Part shown: piece after piece, positions 25,979-36,156 of the stretch | How the letters are laid out: each line of letters starts with the position of its first letter | Numbering within the stretch: position 1 is the stretch's first letter | Assembly (NCBI RefSeq): GCF_947498805.1 | Contig: NZ_CANMLT010000001.1 | Location: 372,001-436,000, forward strand | Direction: 5' to 3' | DNA: 64,000 bases | Source: an uncultured Tenacibaculum sp. | Lineage (GTDB): Bacteria > Bacteroidota > Bacteroidia > Flavobacteriales > Flavobacteriaceae | Notes under the pieces: generated by a model | The model's database searches: none | What the model was told of the DNA's origin: nothing | The model's input: the letters and a program-made list of their open reading frames with translations, nothing else | Made by a program: the position numbers and the translations under genes

Positions 25979-28942
25979 TTAATTAACCATTTCATGAACA
26001 CTTAAATGCTTCTTTAAAACTCCTGAAGGTGTATTTTGTGTTTCATCAAAAATACGGGTGTCGCCAAATAAAATAAAACTGTCTTTTGCTCTTGATACGG
26101 CTACATTGAGCATGTTAGGTTTGTTGTCTTTGTCAAAAAATAAAGTCCCCTCATCGTCATTACTATATACAGAACTAAAAAGAATGATGTTACGTTCTGC
26201 TCCTTGTAAGGCATGCACGGTACCTAATTTCATTTTGTTAACATTGTATCCGGCTTCAGTTAAGGCTTTAGAAAGCTCTCCTTTTTGACTTGCAAAAGGA
26301 GTAATGATTCCTAAAACGCTCTCAATATCCTCAACATTATAAGCATTTTGTATATGTTCTTTGTTTTGTTGTAACCAAGTAGTAATGGCTTTTACTTCTT
26401 CCATATTACAACGACTATTGTATTTACGTTCGCTAACACCATTTACATGATAAGCCACCATAGATGAAAAAACTTGATCTTCTTTGGCTTTTCCTTTCAT
26501 GGGTTTTAAAATACCATTGTATGCGAGTTCATTACAAAAACCAATAATTTCATCGTTACATCTTCTATGCTCTAATAAAATTAAACCTTGCTCTTTTTGG
26601 TCGGATAGTGTAGTAACATACTCGCAAGAATTTTGAGCCATTTTCATAATGCTTCCGTTAGAAGCTAAAAATCCGAGTTCTTTTAGGTATTCATAATCAG
26701 AAGGATTTGAAACAACTTGTACACTAGAAAGATTTCCTAAATCAATTTTTGGTGGGATAGACCAAATAGGTTCTATTTGTTTTAAATCACCAATCACAAA
26801 AGCTTTTTGAGCCACGGCAAACATTGGAACACTTACTTCTGGTGTTACCTGTCCGGCCTCATCAATGATTAATAAATCTAAAAAGTTATAGAGTGGATAG
26901 TACTCAAAAATAGGCCTACCTTCTTGATTTTTTTCTATAAACTGACTGTAGAAAAAATGAGATGGAGCTGTGTAAAAAGTAGCTACAAAACAAGGAGTAA
27001 GCATAGCACGACGCTTCCATTTTTCTCTAATAGCATTTTCTCCAGTACCTTTTTCTAAATCCTCTTCAAGAACTTCGGTAGTTTGCAGTATCCAGCGAGC
27101 TTCCCAGTAGTGAGTTGCTAATAAAAAGGCCTTATGACGAAGATTAAGATCTAATTCGTCATAAAAGAATTCATGTTTAAGAGTATCGGCGTTTAATTTA
27201 CTATACTCATTTTTCCACATTTCCTCTTCAGAAACAGAAGGAAAACCTTTGATATTATTTTCTACAATCCATGTTTTTAGCTTTAGATTAGATTGTAGTG
27301 CAACGTTTATTTGGTTGATGAGCTGTTTTAAAAAGTTGCTCAATTGTTTTTTATCCTCTAAAACTTCTTGAGTTGTTTTAAAGGTATGGCTTTCTGAATG
27401 CTCTTCCGTAGAAAGAAAAGCACTTCCTTTTACAAGAAAACCTTTGTTTTTCTCTAAAGATTTTAATTCAGTTAACTCTTTTCTCCAATTTTGAAGTTTA
27501 GTAATTTCTAAATTAAAACCTTGTATGATATCTTCTTGCTTGCACAAACATTTGTTGATTTGTGCTATGGATTTTAAATAATTACTCGGAAAATCTACAC
27601 TATCTAAAAGTTGATCTTCAATATTGAAAATCTCTTCCTGTAAATGATTACAAGCATCCTCTAATTCATAAGCTTCTAGATTAAAATAAGTATTAAACTT
27701 ATCCAAGAAATAATGCTTGGCTTCAAACAGATATTGCTCGTCTTCTAAATCACAAAGCGTCCCTTCATGACCGAATAAGTTACCTTTTAAAAAGTTAATT
27801 CCTTTTAACGCCTTTTCACTCTTAGAGCTCGAAGGAAGATAGGTAGCGTACCCATGAAAATTAGGAATCCATCTTTCAGCTAGATCGTCTAGGGTACTTT
27901 TTGAATTGATAAAACTATCAATAATATTGGTTACTGCTTGGTTGTTATTTGAACACGCTACAATTAAAGGAGCGTCTTCTCCTCGAATAGCAGCCTTTAC
28001 AACTTCCGTGGCTACCAAACTTTGTAATAGGGTTGTTTTTCCAGTTCCTGGAGGTCCATTTACCGCCATAACTGAATTTTCTTCAGCACTTAAGTAAGAC
28101 AATAAAGTCTTTCTTTGTGTTATGGACAAAGGAAACTCATTAGACATTTGCCCTAAATGAAGATGGTTGTAGCTTAAAAATTCAAAATCAGTTACAGCCT
28201 CTCTTTTTTCTCGTTGAGCAGGGGAGATAAGCTTAGATAGTAAAGGAGCTTCCTCTGTGGTATCTAATAAATTATCATATACAAATAAGATACTTTTTGC
28301 TGTGGATATTTTAGAACTGGTAGCAAAATAGGTTAGCTCAAACTTCGTAGTATACCTGTCTGCTTTATAGTTAGATAAATTTTTACGGGTAACTTCAGCA
28401 AAAACTTCATTGACATAATCCCAGTATAAATCCCAACCAATAGTTTCGCCTTCTTCAGCATAAGGCGCTTCTATTTCTTGCGCTTGGACAACGGTATCTA
28501 TAGAAGAAAAGATAAAATCGTTTTTAACATCGGCTACTGGTGCTAAAAAATTTCTAACAATCAAAGGGAATAGCTCTCTAGGAGGCTTTAAATTTCCTGA
28601 TCTATCAATCTTAGCACTTACCCAAAACGGATAAATAACCTTGTCTTTAAATTTCGGATTATCGGTTTGATATTGTAAATGAAATGGAGCAATTAATATT
28701 TCTGCATCCTCAACTTTATGCCAATTATTACTGTCTTTTTTAGTAATTCCTCTTAATCGATTAATTCTATTTTCTTCAGCATCTAATAAAACAGTAGCAT
28801 TCTTCTTATTAAGCAAAGGAGTGCTTAAGTTTGAATTGTTTTGACGAAACAAATTCTTTATTCGACTAATATCAATGGCAAGGTTTTCACTATCAAACAA
28901 GCTGTTTTTGTAATAGTGTAACCAGTTTTTTTCGTTGTTCAT
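25979..28942 (-). CDS. UPF1-like superfamily I helicase / AAA_11-AAA_12 domain protein
   Basis: A 987-residue protein. The N-terminal 270 residues are unassigned. Walker A VNGPPGTGKTTLLQ is near residue 293, a coiled-coil insertion spans about 420-560, Walker B LLIIDEAGQVTPEV lies near 690, and helicase motifs QIEPIW, LLEHRRC and GTVHALQGAERNIILFS with NVAVSRAKDSFILFGD close the second RecA domain. It is probably a DNA or RNA helicase acting in the cytoplasm. Similar stand-alone proteins occur in core genomes and in defence islands; nothing nearby decides. Confidence 0.82.
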   Translation of the reverse strand: MNNEKNWLHYYKNSLFDSENLAIDISRIKNLFRQNNSNLSTPLLNKKNATVLLDAEENRINRLRGITKKDSNNWHKVEDAEILIAPFHLQYQTDNPKFKDKVIYPFWVSAKIDRSGNLKPPRELFPLIVRNFLAPVADVKNDFIFSSIDTVVQAQEIEAPYAEEGETIGWDLYWDYVNEVFAEVTRKNLSNYKADRYTTKFELTYFATSSKISTAKSILFVYDNLLDTTEEAPLLSKLISPAQREKREAVTDFEFLSYNHLHLGQMSNEFPLSITQRKTLLSYLSAEENSVMAVNGPPGTGKTTLLQSLVATEVVKAAIRGEDAPLIVACSNNNQAVTNIIDSFINSKSTLDDLAERWIPNFHGYATYLPSSSKSEKALKGINFLKGNLFGHEGTLCDLEDEQYLFEAKHYFLDKFNTYFNLEAYELEDACNHLQEEIFNIEDQLLDSVDFPSNYLKSIAQINKCLCKQEDIIQGFNLEITKLQNWRKELTELKSLEKNKGFLVKGSAFLSTEEHSESHTFKTTQEVLEDKKQLSNFLKQLINQINVALQSNLKLKTWIVENNIKGFPSVSEEEMWKNEYSKLNADTLKHEFFYDELDLNLRHKAFLLATHYWEARWILQTTEVLEEDLEKGTGENAIREKWKRRAMLTPCFVATFYTAPSHFFYSQFIEKNQEGRPIFEYYPLYNFLDLLIIDEAGQVTPEVSVPMFAVAQKAFVIGDLKQIEPIWSIPPKIDLGNLSSVQVVSNPSDYEYLKELGFLASNGSIMKMAQNSCEYVTTLSDQKEQGLILLEHRRCNDEIIGFCNELAYNGILKPMKGKAKEDQVFSSMVAYHVNGVSERKYNSRCNMEEVKAITTWLQQNKEHIQNAYNVEDIESVLGIITPFASQKGELSKALTEAGYNVNKMKLGTVHALQGAERNIILFSSVYSNDDEGTLFFDKDNKPNMLNVAVSRAKDSFILFGDTRIFDETQNTPSGVLKKHLSVHEMVN

Positions 28943-29020
28943 TTTCCCCCGTATATCCCTTTAAAAGGAGGCGAAAGTAAACTTTATAAATAGGAATTTA
29001 AAATTTAGAAACGATAATTT

Positions 29021-29737
29021 TTATTGCTGTGCATAGTAATGATAGTCTTTAATAACAGTATCAATAAATTGCATTGGTTTTTCTTTTGTTTGAATATTGG
29101 TGATTTCTAAAATTTTTATGTGAAGCTTTAAAATAACCTTATGATTTCCTTTTGCCTTAGCATCTTTATACAAGTTTTTGATGGTATGAATATCACTATC
29201 AGATAGTAAGGTAACTTGTGAATAGGTTGGATTGTAATCATCTTCAACATCTGTAGCAATGGTATCTTTTAAGGTAATTCTTTTCTTTTCTGAAATCACC
29301 GTAGTACCAGCTGCAATATCTCCTAAGCGTTGTCCTTTACCATTTAATAAAATAGTTAGTACGGCAACTGCACCACTAGCAAAACCAAAATCGGCAATAC
29401 GTAACAACCAACGTAATAAGTAGGCACCAAAGGTAGGTTTTGAACCGTCTAATTTTACCACACGAGTTTGGTTAAAGTATTTACCAGGAGTTTGTCCATT
29501 CATTAAAACTTCAAAAATTAAACTATAGAAAAAAGCAGGAAGCCCTAGTAAGAGATAAATAGAATAATATTCCATACTAGGTTCTATATCTAGAGCATTC
29601 AATACATAAAAAACAATGATATAATACCCAACAACAAATAAGAGATCAATTAAGTAAGAACCTATACGGGTAGTGATATGCGCTGCATTTTGATTAATAG
29701 TAATATTCTGTGCAGTTTCTATTTGAAAGTTATCCAT
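29021..29737 (-). CDS. RDD family membrane protein
   Basis: A 238-residue protein with the RDD signature (RIGSYLIDLLF near residue 25, GQTPGKYFNQTRVVKLDG near 85, LLRWLLRIADF, QRLGDIAAGTTVI) and three membrane helices. The C-terminal 80 residues are soluble. It is divergent from the SpoIIM/DUF4129/MoxR/DUF58 operon, with which RDD genes are commonly linked in Bacteroidota. Transport of ions or small molecules has been proposed for the family. Confidence 0.85.
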   Translation of the reverse strand: MDNFQIETAQNITINQNAAHITTRIGSYLIDLLFVVGYYIIVFYVLNALDIEPSMEYYSIYLLLGLPAFFYSLIFEVLMNGQTPGKYFNQTRVVKLDGSKPTFGAYLLRWLLRIADFGFASGAVAVLTILLNGKGQRLGDIAAGTTVISEKKRITLKDTIATDVEDDYNPTYSQVTLLSDSDIHTIKNLYKDAKAKGNHKVILKLHIKILEITNIQTKEKPMQFIDTVIKDYHYYAQQ

Positions 29738-29833
29738 GAATTACTTTTTCAATTTTTATGGTTATTTGTTGAAGTTTTTTTAGTTTAGCGAAGATAAAAA
29801 AAACTGTGATAAAAGAAGTTTAGCGTTGCTACT

Positions 29834-30811
29834 ATGAGAGAAGCTGCTTTTGTAAAAAAAAATAAAGATAAATGGCAGTTGTTTGAAGATGTTTTACATC
29901 AAAAAACAACCATTACGCCCGATAAGTTGTCAGATTTGTATGTTGAAATTACTGACGACCTAAGTTTTGCGAAAACATTTTATCCTCACGGAAATACAGC
30001 AGTATACCTAAACTCTCTGGCTTCTTCTGCTCATCAAAAGATTTACAAAACACAAAAAGAAGGTAAAAATAGGTTGCTGACTTTTTTTACTGAAGAGTTT
30101 CCGTTGCTATTTTACGGATACCAAAAACAATTACTTATAACCTTTTTAGTATTTGGATTCTTTACATTGGTAGGCGCATTTTCATCGGCAAATGATATTG
30201 ATTTTGTTCGTTTAATCATGGGAGATGGCTATGTAAACATGACACTTGAAAACATAGAGAAAGGAGATCCGATGGCGGTTTATAAAAAAGCCAATGAGGT
30301 AGATATGTTTATAGGAATTACCTTAAACAACATTCGCGTAGCTATGTATGCCTTTCTATTTGGAATTTTATTCTCAGTAGGAACATTATATATCATGATG
30401 CAAAACGGAATTATGTTAGGTTCGTTTTTGTATTTCTTTTATGATAAAGACTTACTATGGGAATCTTCTAGAACTATTTGGATTCACGGAACCATAGAAA
30501 TCTCTGTAATTGTTATTGCAGGATGTGCAGGCTTGGTATTAGGAAACGGAATTTTGTTTCCTAAAACCTATTCGCGATTAGAATCTTTTAAACGAAGTAT
30601 TAAAGACGGATTGAAAATCATGGTAAGTACCATACCGTTTTTTATTATAGCCGGTTTCTTAGAAGGTTTTGTCACCCGTCATACAGAAATGCCCGATTGG
30701 TTAGCCATTCTAATCATATTTGGCTCCTTAGCATTAATTATATTTTACTATATCATATACCCAATAAAAGTTTATAAAAATCAACTACAAAATGACGCAA
30801 GAATACATTGA
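29834..30811 (+). CDS. Stage II sporulation protein M (SpoIIM)-like membrane protein
   Basis: A 325-residue protein with a soluble N-terminal 95 residues and about five membrane helices. The SpoIIM-type core is visible: NNIRVAMYAFLFGILFSVG near residue 163 and WIHGTIEISVIVIAGCAGL near 218. In non-sporulating Bacteroidota this gene is part of the RDD-SpoIIM-DUF4129-MoxR-DUF58 locus, of uncertain envelope-related role. Its end overlaps the next gene by 20 nt. Confidence 0.82.
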   Translation: MREAAFVKKNKDKWQLFEDVLHQKTTITPDKLSDLYVEITDDLSFAKTFYPHGNTAVYLNSLASSAHQKIYKTQKEGKNRLLTFFTEEFPLLFYGYQKQLLITFLVFGFFTLVGAFSSANDIDFVRLIMGDGYVNMTLENIEKGDPMAVYKKANEVDMFIGITLNNIRVAMYAFLFGILFSVGTLYIMMQNGIMLGSFLYFFYDKDLLWESSRTIWIHGTIEISVIVIAGCAGLVLGNGILFPKTYSRLESFKRSIKDGLKIMVSTIPFFIIAGFLEGFVTRHTEMPDWLAILIIFGSLALIIFYYIIYPIKVYKNQLQNDARIH

Positions 30812-31649
30812 ATTTAAAAAAGAGAGAGATTTAGGAGCTATTATAACTGATGCTTTTAAGTTTATCAGGCTAGAAGGGAAGCCGTTTTTTATAACAATAG
30901 CTAAAATCTCATGGATACCAATTGCTATTGCAGCAATGGCAATGTTCTATTATATGTATTCTATGTCCGGATTAATGCAACGAATCGATGATATTGGTGC
31001 TGGATTTTCAATGATGTCTGCTGTTTTTATATTGATGATCGCCTATTTGGTTGCCTATGTATATATCAATTTAGCAGGAATGTATTATATACAATCGTAT
31101 ATCAATAATAAGGGTAGGGTAGTTTATGAAGAAGTACGAGAGAAAACTCGTGAGAAGTTTTGGTCTTTTGCAGGATTTGGATTTATTGCATGGATTATAG
31201 CTGTAGTAAGTATTTTATTATGCTTCTTTCCAGTTCTTTATACCATGACAGCCTTGTCTTTAGGAGCATCAATATTAGTTTTTGAAGATGCTTCAGCTAC
31301 CGATGCAATTAGTAAATGTTTCAATTTTGTAAACGGACATTTTTGGGAAACATTAGGAGTTATTTTAGTTGTATGGATTCTAGTGACTATTTTGGGGTAT
31401 ATTTTTCAAATTCCAGCATTTATATACCAAATGATGAACGTAGGAATAAGTCTAGAAAGTGATGATCCAACTCAAATGTTTAACACTTTTAAAGACCCTA
31501 TTTATTTACTATTAAACCTAGTATCAATACTTGGGAACTTAATGTTCTATTCTATTACATTAATCACCAATGTGTTCTTATATTTTGATATCAACGAACA
31601 GAAAAACTTAACAGGAACCATTGAAAAAATAGACGGATTAGGTCAGTAA
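30792..31649 (+). CDS. Polytopic membrane protein of the MoxR/DUF58 locus
   Basis: A 285-residue protein with about six hydrophobic segments and the sequence FVNGHFWETLGVILVVWIL near residue 177. It resembles the membrane domain of glycerophosphodiester phosphodiesterase-type proteins and its partners in equivalent loci. No catalytic motif is seen. It overlaps the SpoIIM-like gene and precedes the DUF4129 gene by 3 nt. Confidence 0.7.
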   Translation: MTQEYIEFKKERDLGAIITDAFKFIRLEGKPFFITIAKISWIPIAIAAMAMFYYMYSMSGLMQRIDDIGAGFSMMSAVFILMIAYLVAYVYINLAGMYYIQSYINNKGRVVYEEVREKTREKFWSFAGFGFIAWIIAVVSILLCFFPVLYTMTALSLGASILVFEDASATDAISKCFNFVNGHFWETLGVILVVWILVTILGYIFQIPAFIYQMMNVGISLESDDPTQMFNTFKDPIYLLLNLVSILGNLMFYSITLITNVFLYFDINEQKNLTGTIEKIDGLGQ

Positions 31650-31652
31650 GCA

Positions 31653-32381
31653 TTGAAAGCATTCGCATTTTACATAGCATTATTATTTTCTATTACCCTC
31701 TTTGCTCAGAAAGAGAAGGAGGTCGTATATGACACCGATGCAATTGAGCTTAAAAGGTTTGATCCAAAAAAAATCGATGCGTATAAAGAGCAAAAAGAGT
31801 TTATTTATACTGTCGAAAAAAGAGAACCTGGAGTTTTAGAAGCGATTTGGGATTGGTTTAAGCGAATGATCAAAAAGCTACTGGGCTATTTGTTTGATGA
31901 TATTGCTCCAGCTGTAGGAGTGCTACGTTTTATTTTAAGTGCACTTCCTTATGTTATTGCAGGAGTTGTATTGTATTTACTTATAAAGTTCTTTTTAAAG
32001 GTGAATGCGAGCAATATAGTAAGCGGTAAGGGTAAATCTCCGATTGTTTCTTTTAGCGAAGAAGAAGCGTTGATTAAAGAAAAAGATTTACCAAAGCTAA
32101 TTCAAGAAGCCATAGATGTAAAGAATTACCAGTTAGCCATTCGATATTATTATTTGTTGGTGCTGAAAAAACTAGTAGCTAAAGAAACCATTGTTTGGCA
32201 ACAAGAAAAAACAAATGAAGATTATATAAAAGAGATGCATCAGCAACCTCGCTTGTATGCAGATTTTAAAACAATTACGTATTTGTATGACTATGTGTGG
32301 TATGGGAATTTTGAAATTTCAGAAACAGAATATTACACTACCGAAAAGCAGTTCAAAAATTTTATAACTAAAATCAATTAA
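31653..32381 (+). CDS. DUF4129 domain-containing protein
   Basis: A 242-residue protein with a TTG start and a signal peptide (FAFYIALLFSITLFAQ). A transmembrane helix lies near residues 88-108. The cytoplasmic C-terminal DUF4129 domain includes IRYYYLLVLKKL and TYLYDYVWYGNFEISETEY. It sits third in the operon; DUF4129 proteins are often linked to transglutaminase, MoxR and DUF58 genes. Function unknown. Confidence 0.8.
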   Translation: MKAFAFYIALLFSITLFAQKEKEVVYDTDAIELKRFDPKKIDAYKEQKEFIYTVEKREPGVLEAIWDWFKRMIKKLLGYLFDDIAPAVGVLRFILSALPYVIAGVVLYLLIKFFLKVNASNIVSGKGKSPIVSFSEEEALIKEKDLPKLIQEAIDVKNYQLAIRYYYLLVLKKLVAKETIVWQQEKTNEDYIKEMHQQPRLYADFKTITYLYDYVWYGNFEISETEYYTTEKQFKNFITKIN

Positions 32382-32383
32382 GC

Positions 32384-33571
32384 TTGGATAAAAAAGTAAA
32401 AATATACATAGCGATATTGGTCTTAGTTGGATTAGGAATTGTATTTCTTGAAGGAAGCAAGCCTAAGCAAATTAATTGGTTTCCTAGTTATGCTGCAAAA
32501 CATAAGATTCCATACGGAACCTATGTGTTGCGAACAGAACTGAATACATTGTTTCCAGAGAAAATAGAAGATATTCGTTTACAACCTTATTTATTTTTAA
32601 AAGATACTACCCATAGAGGAAGCTATCTGTTTATTAATAATTACATCAATATCGGAAAAGAAGAGTTGGATGAATTATTAGAATTTACAGAAAGAGGAAA
32701 TGATGTTTTTATTGCTTCTAGTGGAATGGATATTGATACCTTACAGGTACATACCAAAGGAGCGTATACTTCGGCTTTTGAAGAAAACACCTATCAGAAA
32801 TTAGTCAATCCAGCTTTTAGAAACAAAGAGTTTGTTTTTGATAGAGAATTTGGAAAAGATTATTTTACTGAAGTTGATACTTTACAAACTACTGTTTTAG
32901 GAGAATTGGTCATTAAAGACGAAAAAGATTCAATTGTAAAAACAGCACCAAACTTTATCAAGGTAAAACACGGAGAAGGAAACTTCTATTTGCATACATT
33001 TCCTGAAGCTTTTACAAATTATAACATGTTGTTAGAAGATAACAACGAATATGTTTCTTCGGTACTGTCGTATTTAAATGATGAAGAAACGGTGTATTGG
33101 GATGCGTATTATAAAACAGGAAAGAGCAGATTTACCTCTCCAATGCAATATTTACTGAGTACAGACTCTTTAAAATGGGCGTATTATATCGGGTTGATAG
33201 GGGTGTTGTTTTTTATTATTTTCAAAGGAAAAAGAAATCAGCGTATTATCCCGGTAATTACTCCGCTTAAAAACCAAACATTGGCATTTACAAGAACCAT
33301 TGCCAATATGTATTACGAAAAGTCAGAACACAAAAATATAGCACAACATAAAATAGATTATTTCTTAGAGTATATTAGAACACAATACCGTATGTCTACT
33401 TTGAATATCAACGAAGATTTTTATACAAACTTGGCAAGTAGGAGTGGTAATACTTTAGAAGATGTCAAAGCCTTGTTTGCCAACATAGCAAGCATTCAGC
33501 AAAAAGAACACATAACCAAAGAAGAATTGATAGCTTTAAACAAAGCTATTGAAGCTTTTAAAGCAACATAA
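32384..33571 (+). CDS. DUF4350 domain-containing protein
   Basis: A 395-residue protein with a TTG start, an N-terminal membrane helix (residues 5-22), an extracytoplasmic DUF4350 domain (IPYGTYVLRTEL and FVFDREF regions), and a second helix near 266-283 followed by a cytoplasmic helical tail. Two nt separate it from the DUF4129 stop codon. Role unknown; co-conservation with MoxR ATPases suggests part of an envelope complex. Confidence 0.78.
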   Translation: MDKKVKIYIAILVLVGLGIVFLEGSKPKQINWFPSYAAKHKIPYGTYVLRTELNTLFPEKIEDIRLQPYLFLKDTTHRGSYLFINNYINIGKEELDELLEFTERGNDVFIASSGMDIDTLQVHTKGAYTSAFEENTYQKLVNPAFRNKEFVFDREFGKDYFTEVDTLQTTVLGELVIKDEKDSIVKTAPNFIKVKHGEGNFYLHTFPEAFTNYNMLLEDNNEYVSSVLSYLNDEETVYWDAYYKTGKSRFTSPMQYLLSTDSLKWAYYIGLIGVLFFIIFKGKRNQRIIPVITPLKNQTLAFTRTIANMYYEKSEHKNIAQHKIDYFLEYIRTQYRMSTLNINEDFYTNLASRSGNTLEDVKALFANIASIQQKEHITKEELIALNKAIEAFKAT

Positions 33572-33580
33572 ATTAGGAAT

Positions 33581-34588
33581 ATGAGTACAGAAGAAAATAC
33601 AGCAGCGAATGAGAACGATCAAGTTTTTTCAAGTAGAATAGACTTATCAGGTTTAAAAGAAGCCGTTTCTAACATAAAAGAACAATTGTCTAAAGTAATT
33701 GTTGGACAAGAAGAATTTATAGAGCTATTGTTAGTATCCTTATTGGCAGATGGTCATGTATTGATTGAAGGAGTACCAGGAGTGGCAAAAACAGTCACAG
33801 CAAAGTTATTAGCCAAAACCATTGCAACCGATTTTAATCGTATTCAGTTTACGCCAGATTTAATGCCTTCGGATGTATTGGGTACTTCTGTGTTGAATAT
33901 GAAAACTTCTGATTTTGAATTTAAAAAAGGACCTATCTTTTCTAATTTGGTATTGATTGATGAGATTAACAGAGCGCCAGCAAAAACGCAAGCAGCTTTG
34001 TTTGAGGTGATGGAAGAAAAGCAAATTACCATGGACGGGGTGCGCTATGCAATGAATCCACCATTTATGGTATTGGCTACGCAAAACCCTATTGAGCAAG
34101 AAGGAACCTATGCCTTACCTGAGGCGCAGTTAGACCGATTTTTATTTAAAATTAATGTTGGTTATCCATCTTTAGAAGAGGAGGTACAAATATTAACCTC
34201 TCATAATGCTAGAAAAGGAGCTTTACCACAAGCACAAATTGAAGCAGTATTGACCGAAAGTGAGTTAGTTGATTTTAGAAACAAAGTATTTGATGTATTG
34301 GTAGAGGAGAAGATTGTAAAGTACATTGCAGAAATCACCGCAAGCACACGAAATAACAATCACTTGTATTTAGGAGCTTCTCCAAGAGCAAGTATTGCTA
34401 TATTAATGGCAGCAAAGGCTTTTGCGGCTATTAACGGACGCGATTTTGTAATTCCTGAAGATGTAAAGAAAAGTGTATATCCTGTGTTAAGACATAGAGT
34501 AATGCTAACTCCTGAAAGAGAAATGGAAGGAATGACGACTGATAAGGTTATTGAAATTATTGTACAATCTGTAGAAGTACCAAGATAG
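33581..34588 (+). CDS. MoxR-family AAA+ ATPase
   Basis: A 335-residue AAA+ protein. Walker A reads EGVPGVAKTVTAK near residue 65, Walker B LVLIDEINRAPAK near 127, sensor 1 is in VLATQNPIEQEG, and ASPRASIAIL carries sensor 2. MoxR proteins act as chaperones for assembly of complexes that contain vWA-domain partners. The following DUF58 gene starts on the last base of this stop codon, so the two are translationally coupled. Confidence 0.93.
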   Translation: MSTEENTAANENDQVFSSRIDLSGLKEAVSNIKEQLSKVIVGQEEFIELLLVSLLADGHVLIEGVPGVAKTVTAKLLAKTIATDFNRIQFTPDLMPSDVLGTSVLNMKTSDFEFKKGPIFSNLVLIDEINRAPAKTQAALFEVMEEKQITMDGVRYAMNPPFMVLATQNPIEQEGTYALPEAQLDRFLFKINVGYPSLEEEVQILTSHNARKGALPQAQIEAVLTESELVDFRNKVFDVLVEEKIVKYIAEITASTRNNNHLYLGASPRASIAILMAAKAFAAINGRDFVIPEDVKKSVYPVLRHRVMLTPEREMEGMTTDKVIEIIVQSVEVPR

Positions 34589-35922
34589 TGATCCAATTTT
34601 TTAAATCGTTATACCTACACAATCGATTCTTTGTATACATTGCAATCATCTCCGCAGTATTTTTACTGTCGTTTTGGTTTGCTCCATTGTATGGTTTGGC
34701 ATGGATGCTAGTATGGTTATTGTCCATTGCTTTTATCATTGATTTGGTGATCTTATTTCGATTTAAAAACGGAATCAAAGGAAGCAGAATGGTGAGCGAA
34801 AAGCTTTCAAATTCTGATGCCAATGAAATTCATGTACAATTAGAAAACAACTATCCCTTTGATGTTACTACTAGGGTAATTGATGAACTTCCTTTTCAGT
34901 TTCAAAAAAGAGACTTTAACGTTCAACAAAATATAAAATCATATGATAAAGCTACCTTTAACTATACGGTACGACCGGTAGAAAGAGGAGAATATCAATT
35001 TGGTAAGTTAAATGTGTACACTTCTTCTATTTTAAGAGTGGTAGGAAGAAGATATACCTTTTCAGAAGAAGAAAATGTAAAGGTATATCCGTCATATGTT
35101 CAAATGAAAAAATATGAATTTATGGCAATGAACAATAAGCTGACCGAATTTGGATTGAAAAAGATTCGTAGAATAGGGCATACTATGGAATTTGAGCAAA
35201 TCAAAAATTATATTCCTGGTGACGATGTCCGTACCATTAACTGGAAAGCTACTGCAAAAAGAGCAGAATTAATGGTGAACCAGTACCAAGATGAAAAATC
35301 ACAGCCTATTTATTCAATTATCGATTTAGGAAGGGTAATGAAAATGCCTTTTGAAGAATTGAAATTGTTAGACTATGCCATTAACTCTACCTTGGCATTT
35401 TCTAATATAGCCTTATTGAAAAACGACAAAGCAGGAATGATCACTTTTGCCAAGAAAGTAGAAAAGATAGTACCTGCCAGTAATAAGAAAACCAACTTAC
35501 ATCTCTTAAATGAAGAGTTGTATCATACCAATACCAACTTCTCAGATTCTAGTTTTGCCTTGTTAAATGCTACGGTGAAACGAAAAATAAACCAACGAAG
35601 TCTATTGCTCTTATATACCAATTTTGAACATATCTCTGCTTTAAAAAGGCAGCTACCTTATTTAAAATCTATTGCCAAAAAACACTTATTGGTAACCATA
35701 TTTTTTGAAAATACAGAGTTGGACAATCTTATCTCGGAAAAAGCAGAAGACTTACAAGAAGTTTACCATAAAACCATTGCTGAAAAATATGCCTATGAAA
35801 AGCGTTTAATGGTAAAAGAGCTAGAGAAAAATGGATTAAATGCCATCTTAACCAAACCACAATACTTGTCGGTAAACGTAATTAACAAATACTTAGAGTT
35901 TAAGGCAAAGGGGATGATTTAA
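34588..35922 (+). CDS. DUF58 domain-containing protein
   Basis: A 444-residue protein with a GTG start overlapping the MoxR stop codon by one base. Two membrane helices (about residues 12-50) are followed by an immunoglobulin-like region, the DUF58 signature PGDDVRTINWKATAKRAELM near 210, and a vWA-like domain (YSIIDLGRVM). It is the usual partner of MoxR. Last gene of the operon; no strong terminator is seen. Confidence 0.9.
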   Translation: MIQFFKSLYLHNRFFVYIAIISAVFLLSFWFAPLYGLAWMLVWLLSIAFIIDLVILFRFKNGIKGSRMVSEKLSNSDANEIHVQLENNYPFDVTTRVIDELPFQFQKRDFNVQQNIKSYDKATFNYTVRPVERGEYQFGKLNVYTSSILRVVGRRYTFSEEENVKVYPSYVQMKKYEFMAMNNKLTEFGLKKIRRIGHTMEFEQIKNYIPGDDVRTINWKATAKRAELMVNQYQDEKSQPIYSIIDLGRVMKMPFEELKLLDYAINSTLAFSNIALLKNDKAGMITFAKKVEKIVPASNKKTNLHLLNEELYHTNTNFSDSSFALLNATVKRKINQRSLLLLYTNFEHISALKRQLPYLKSIAKKHLLVTIFFENTELDNLISEKAEDLQEVYHKTIAEKYAYEKRLMVKELEKNGLNAILTKPQYLSVNVINKYLEFKAKGMI

Positions 35923-36156
35923 AAAGGTTTCTAGAAGAGGAAGAATCTTTTTATGTCCAATTTTACTCAAATTAATTAACACTAAGGAAAAAACTTACTT
36001 TCCATACGGTTTCCCGTAAGGGTAACTTATTGCTTTTATTTAGTTTTAGAAAATTAAAAAATAAGTGTAAAAAAATATGCACATAGCCAACCAAATTAGG
36101 AAGTATACACGAATAATAGTTGCATATGTATACGAGTTGGCAATAATTAAAACCAA
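35923..36156 (+). other. Intergenic boundary of the first cassette region
   Basis: No gene was found. It holds a plus-strand copy of the sequence ACTTACTTTCCATACGGTTT (35993-36012), similar to the reverse of the peptide-promoter repeat, and the attC-like palindrome at 36086-36141. Confidence 0.5.
36086..36141 (+). repeat. attC-like palindromic site 1
   Basis: GCCAAC (36086-36091) and its complement GTTGGC (36136-36141) form outer boxes; GTATAC occurs at 36103 and 36128 as inner boxes. The 56-bp span, asymmetrical spacers and GTTGGC right box resemble an integron attC site. No integrase is in the window. Confidence 0.45.
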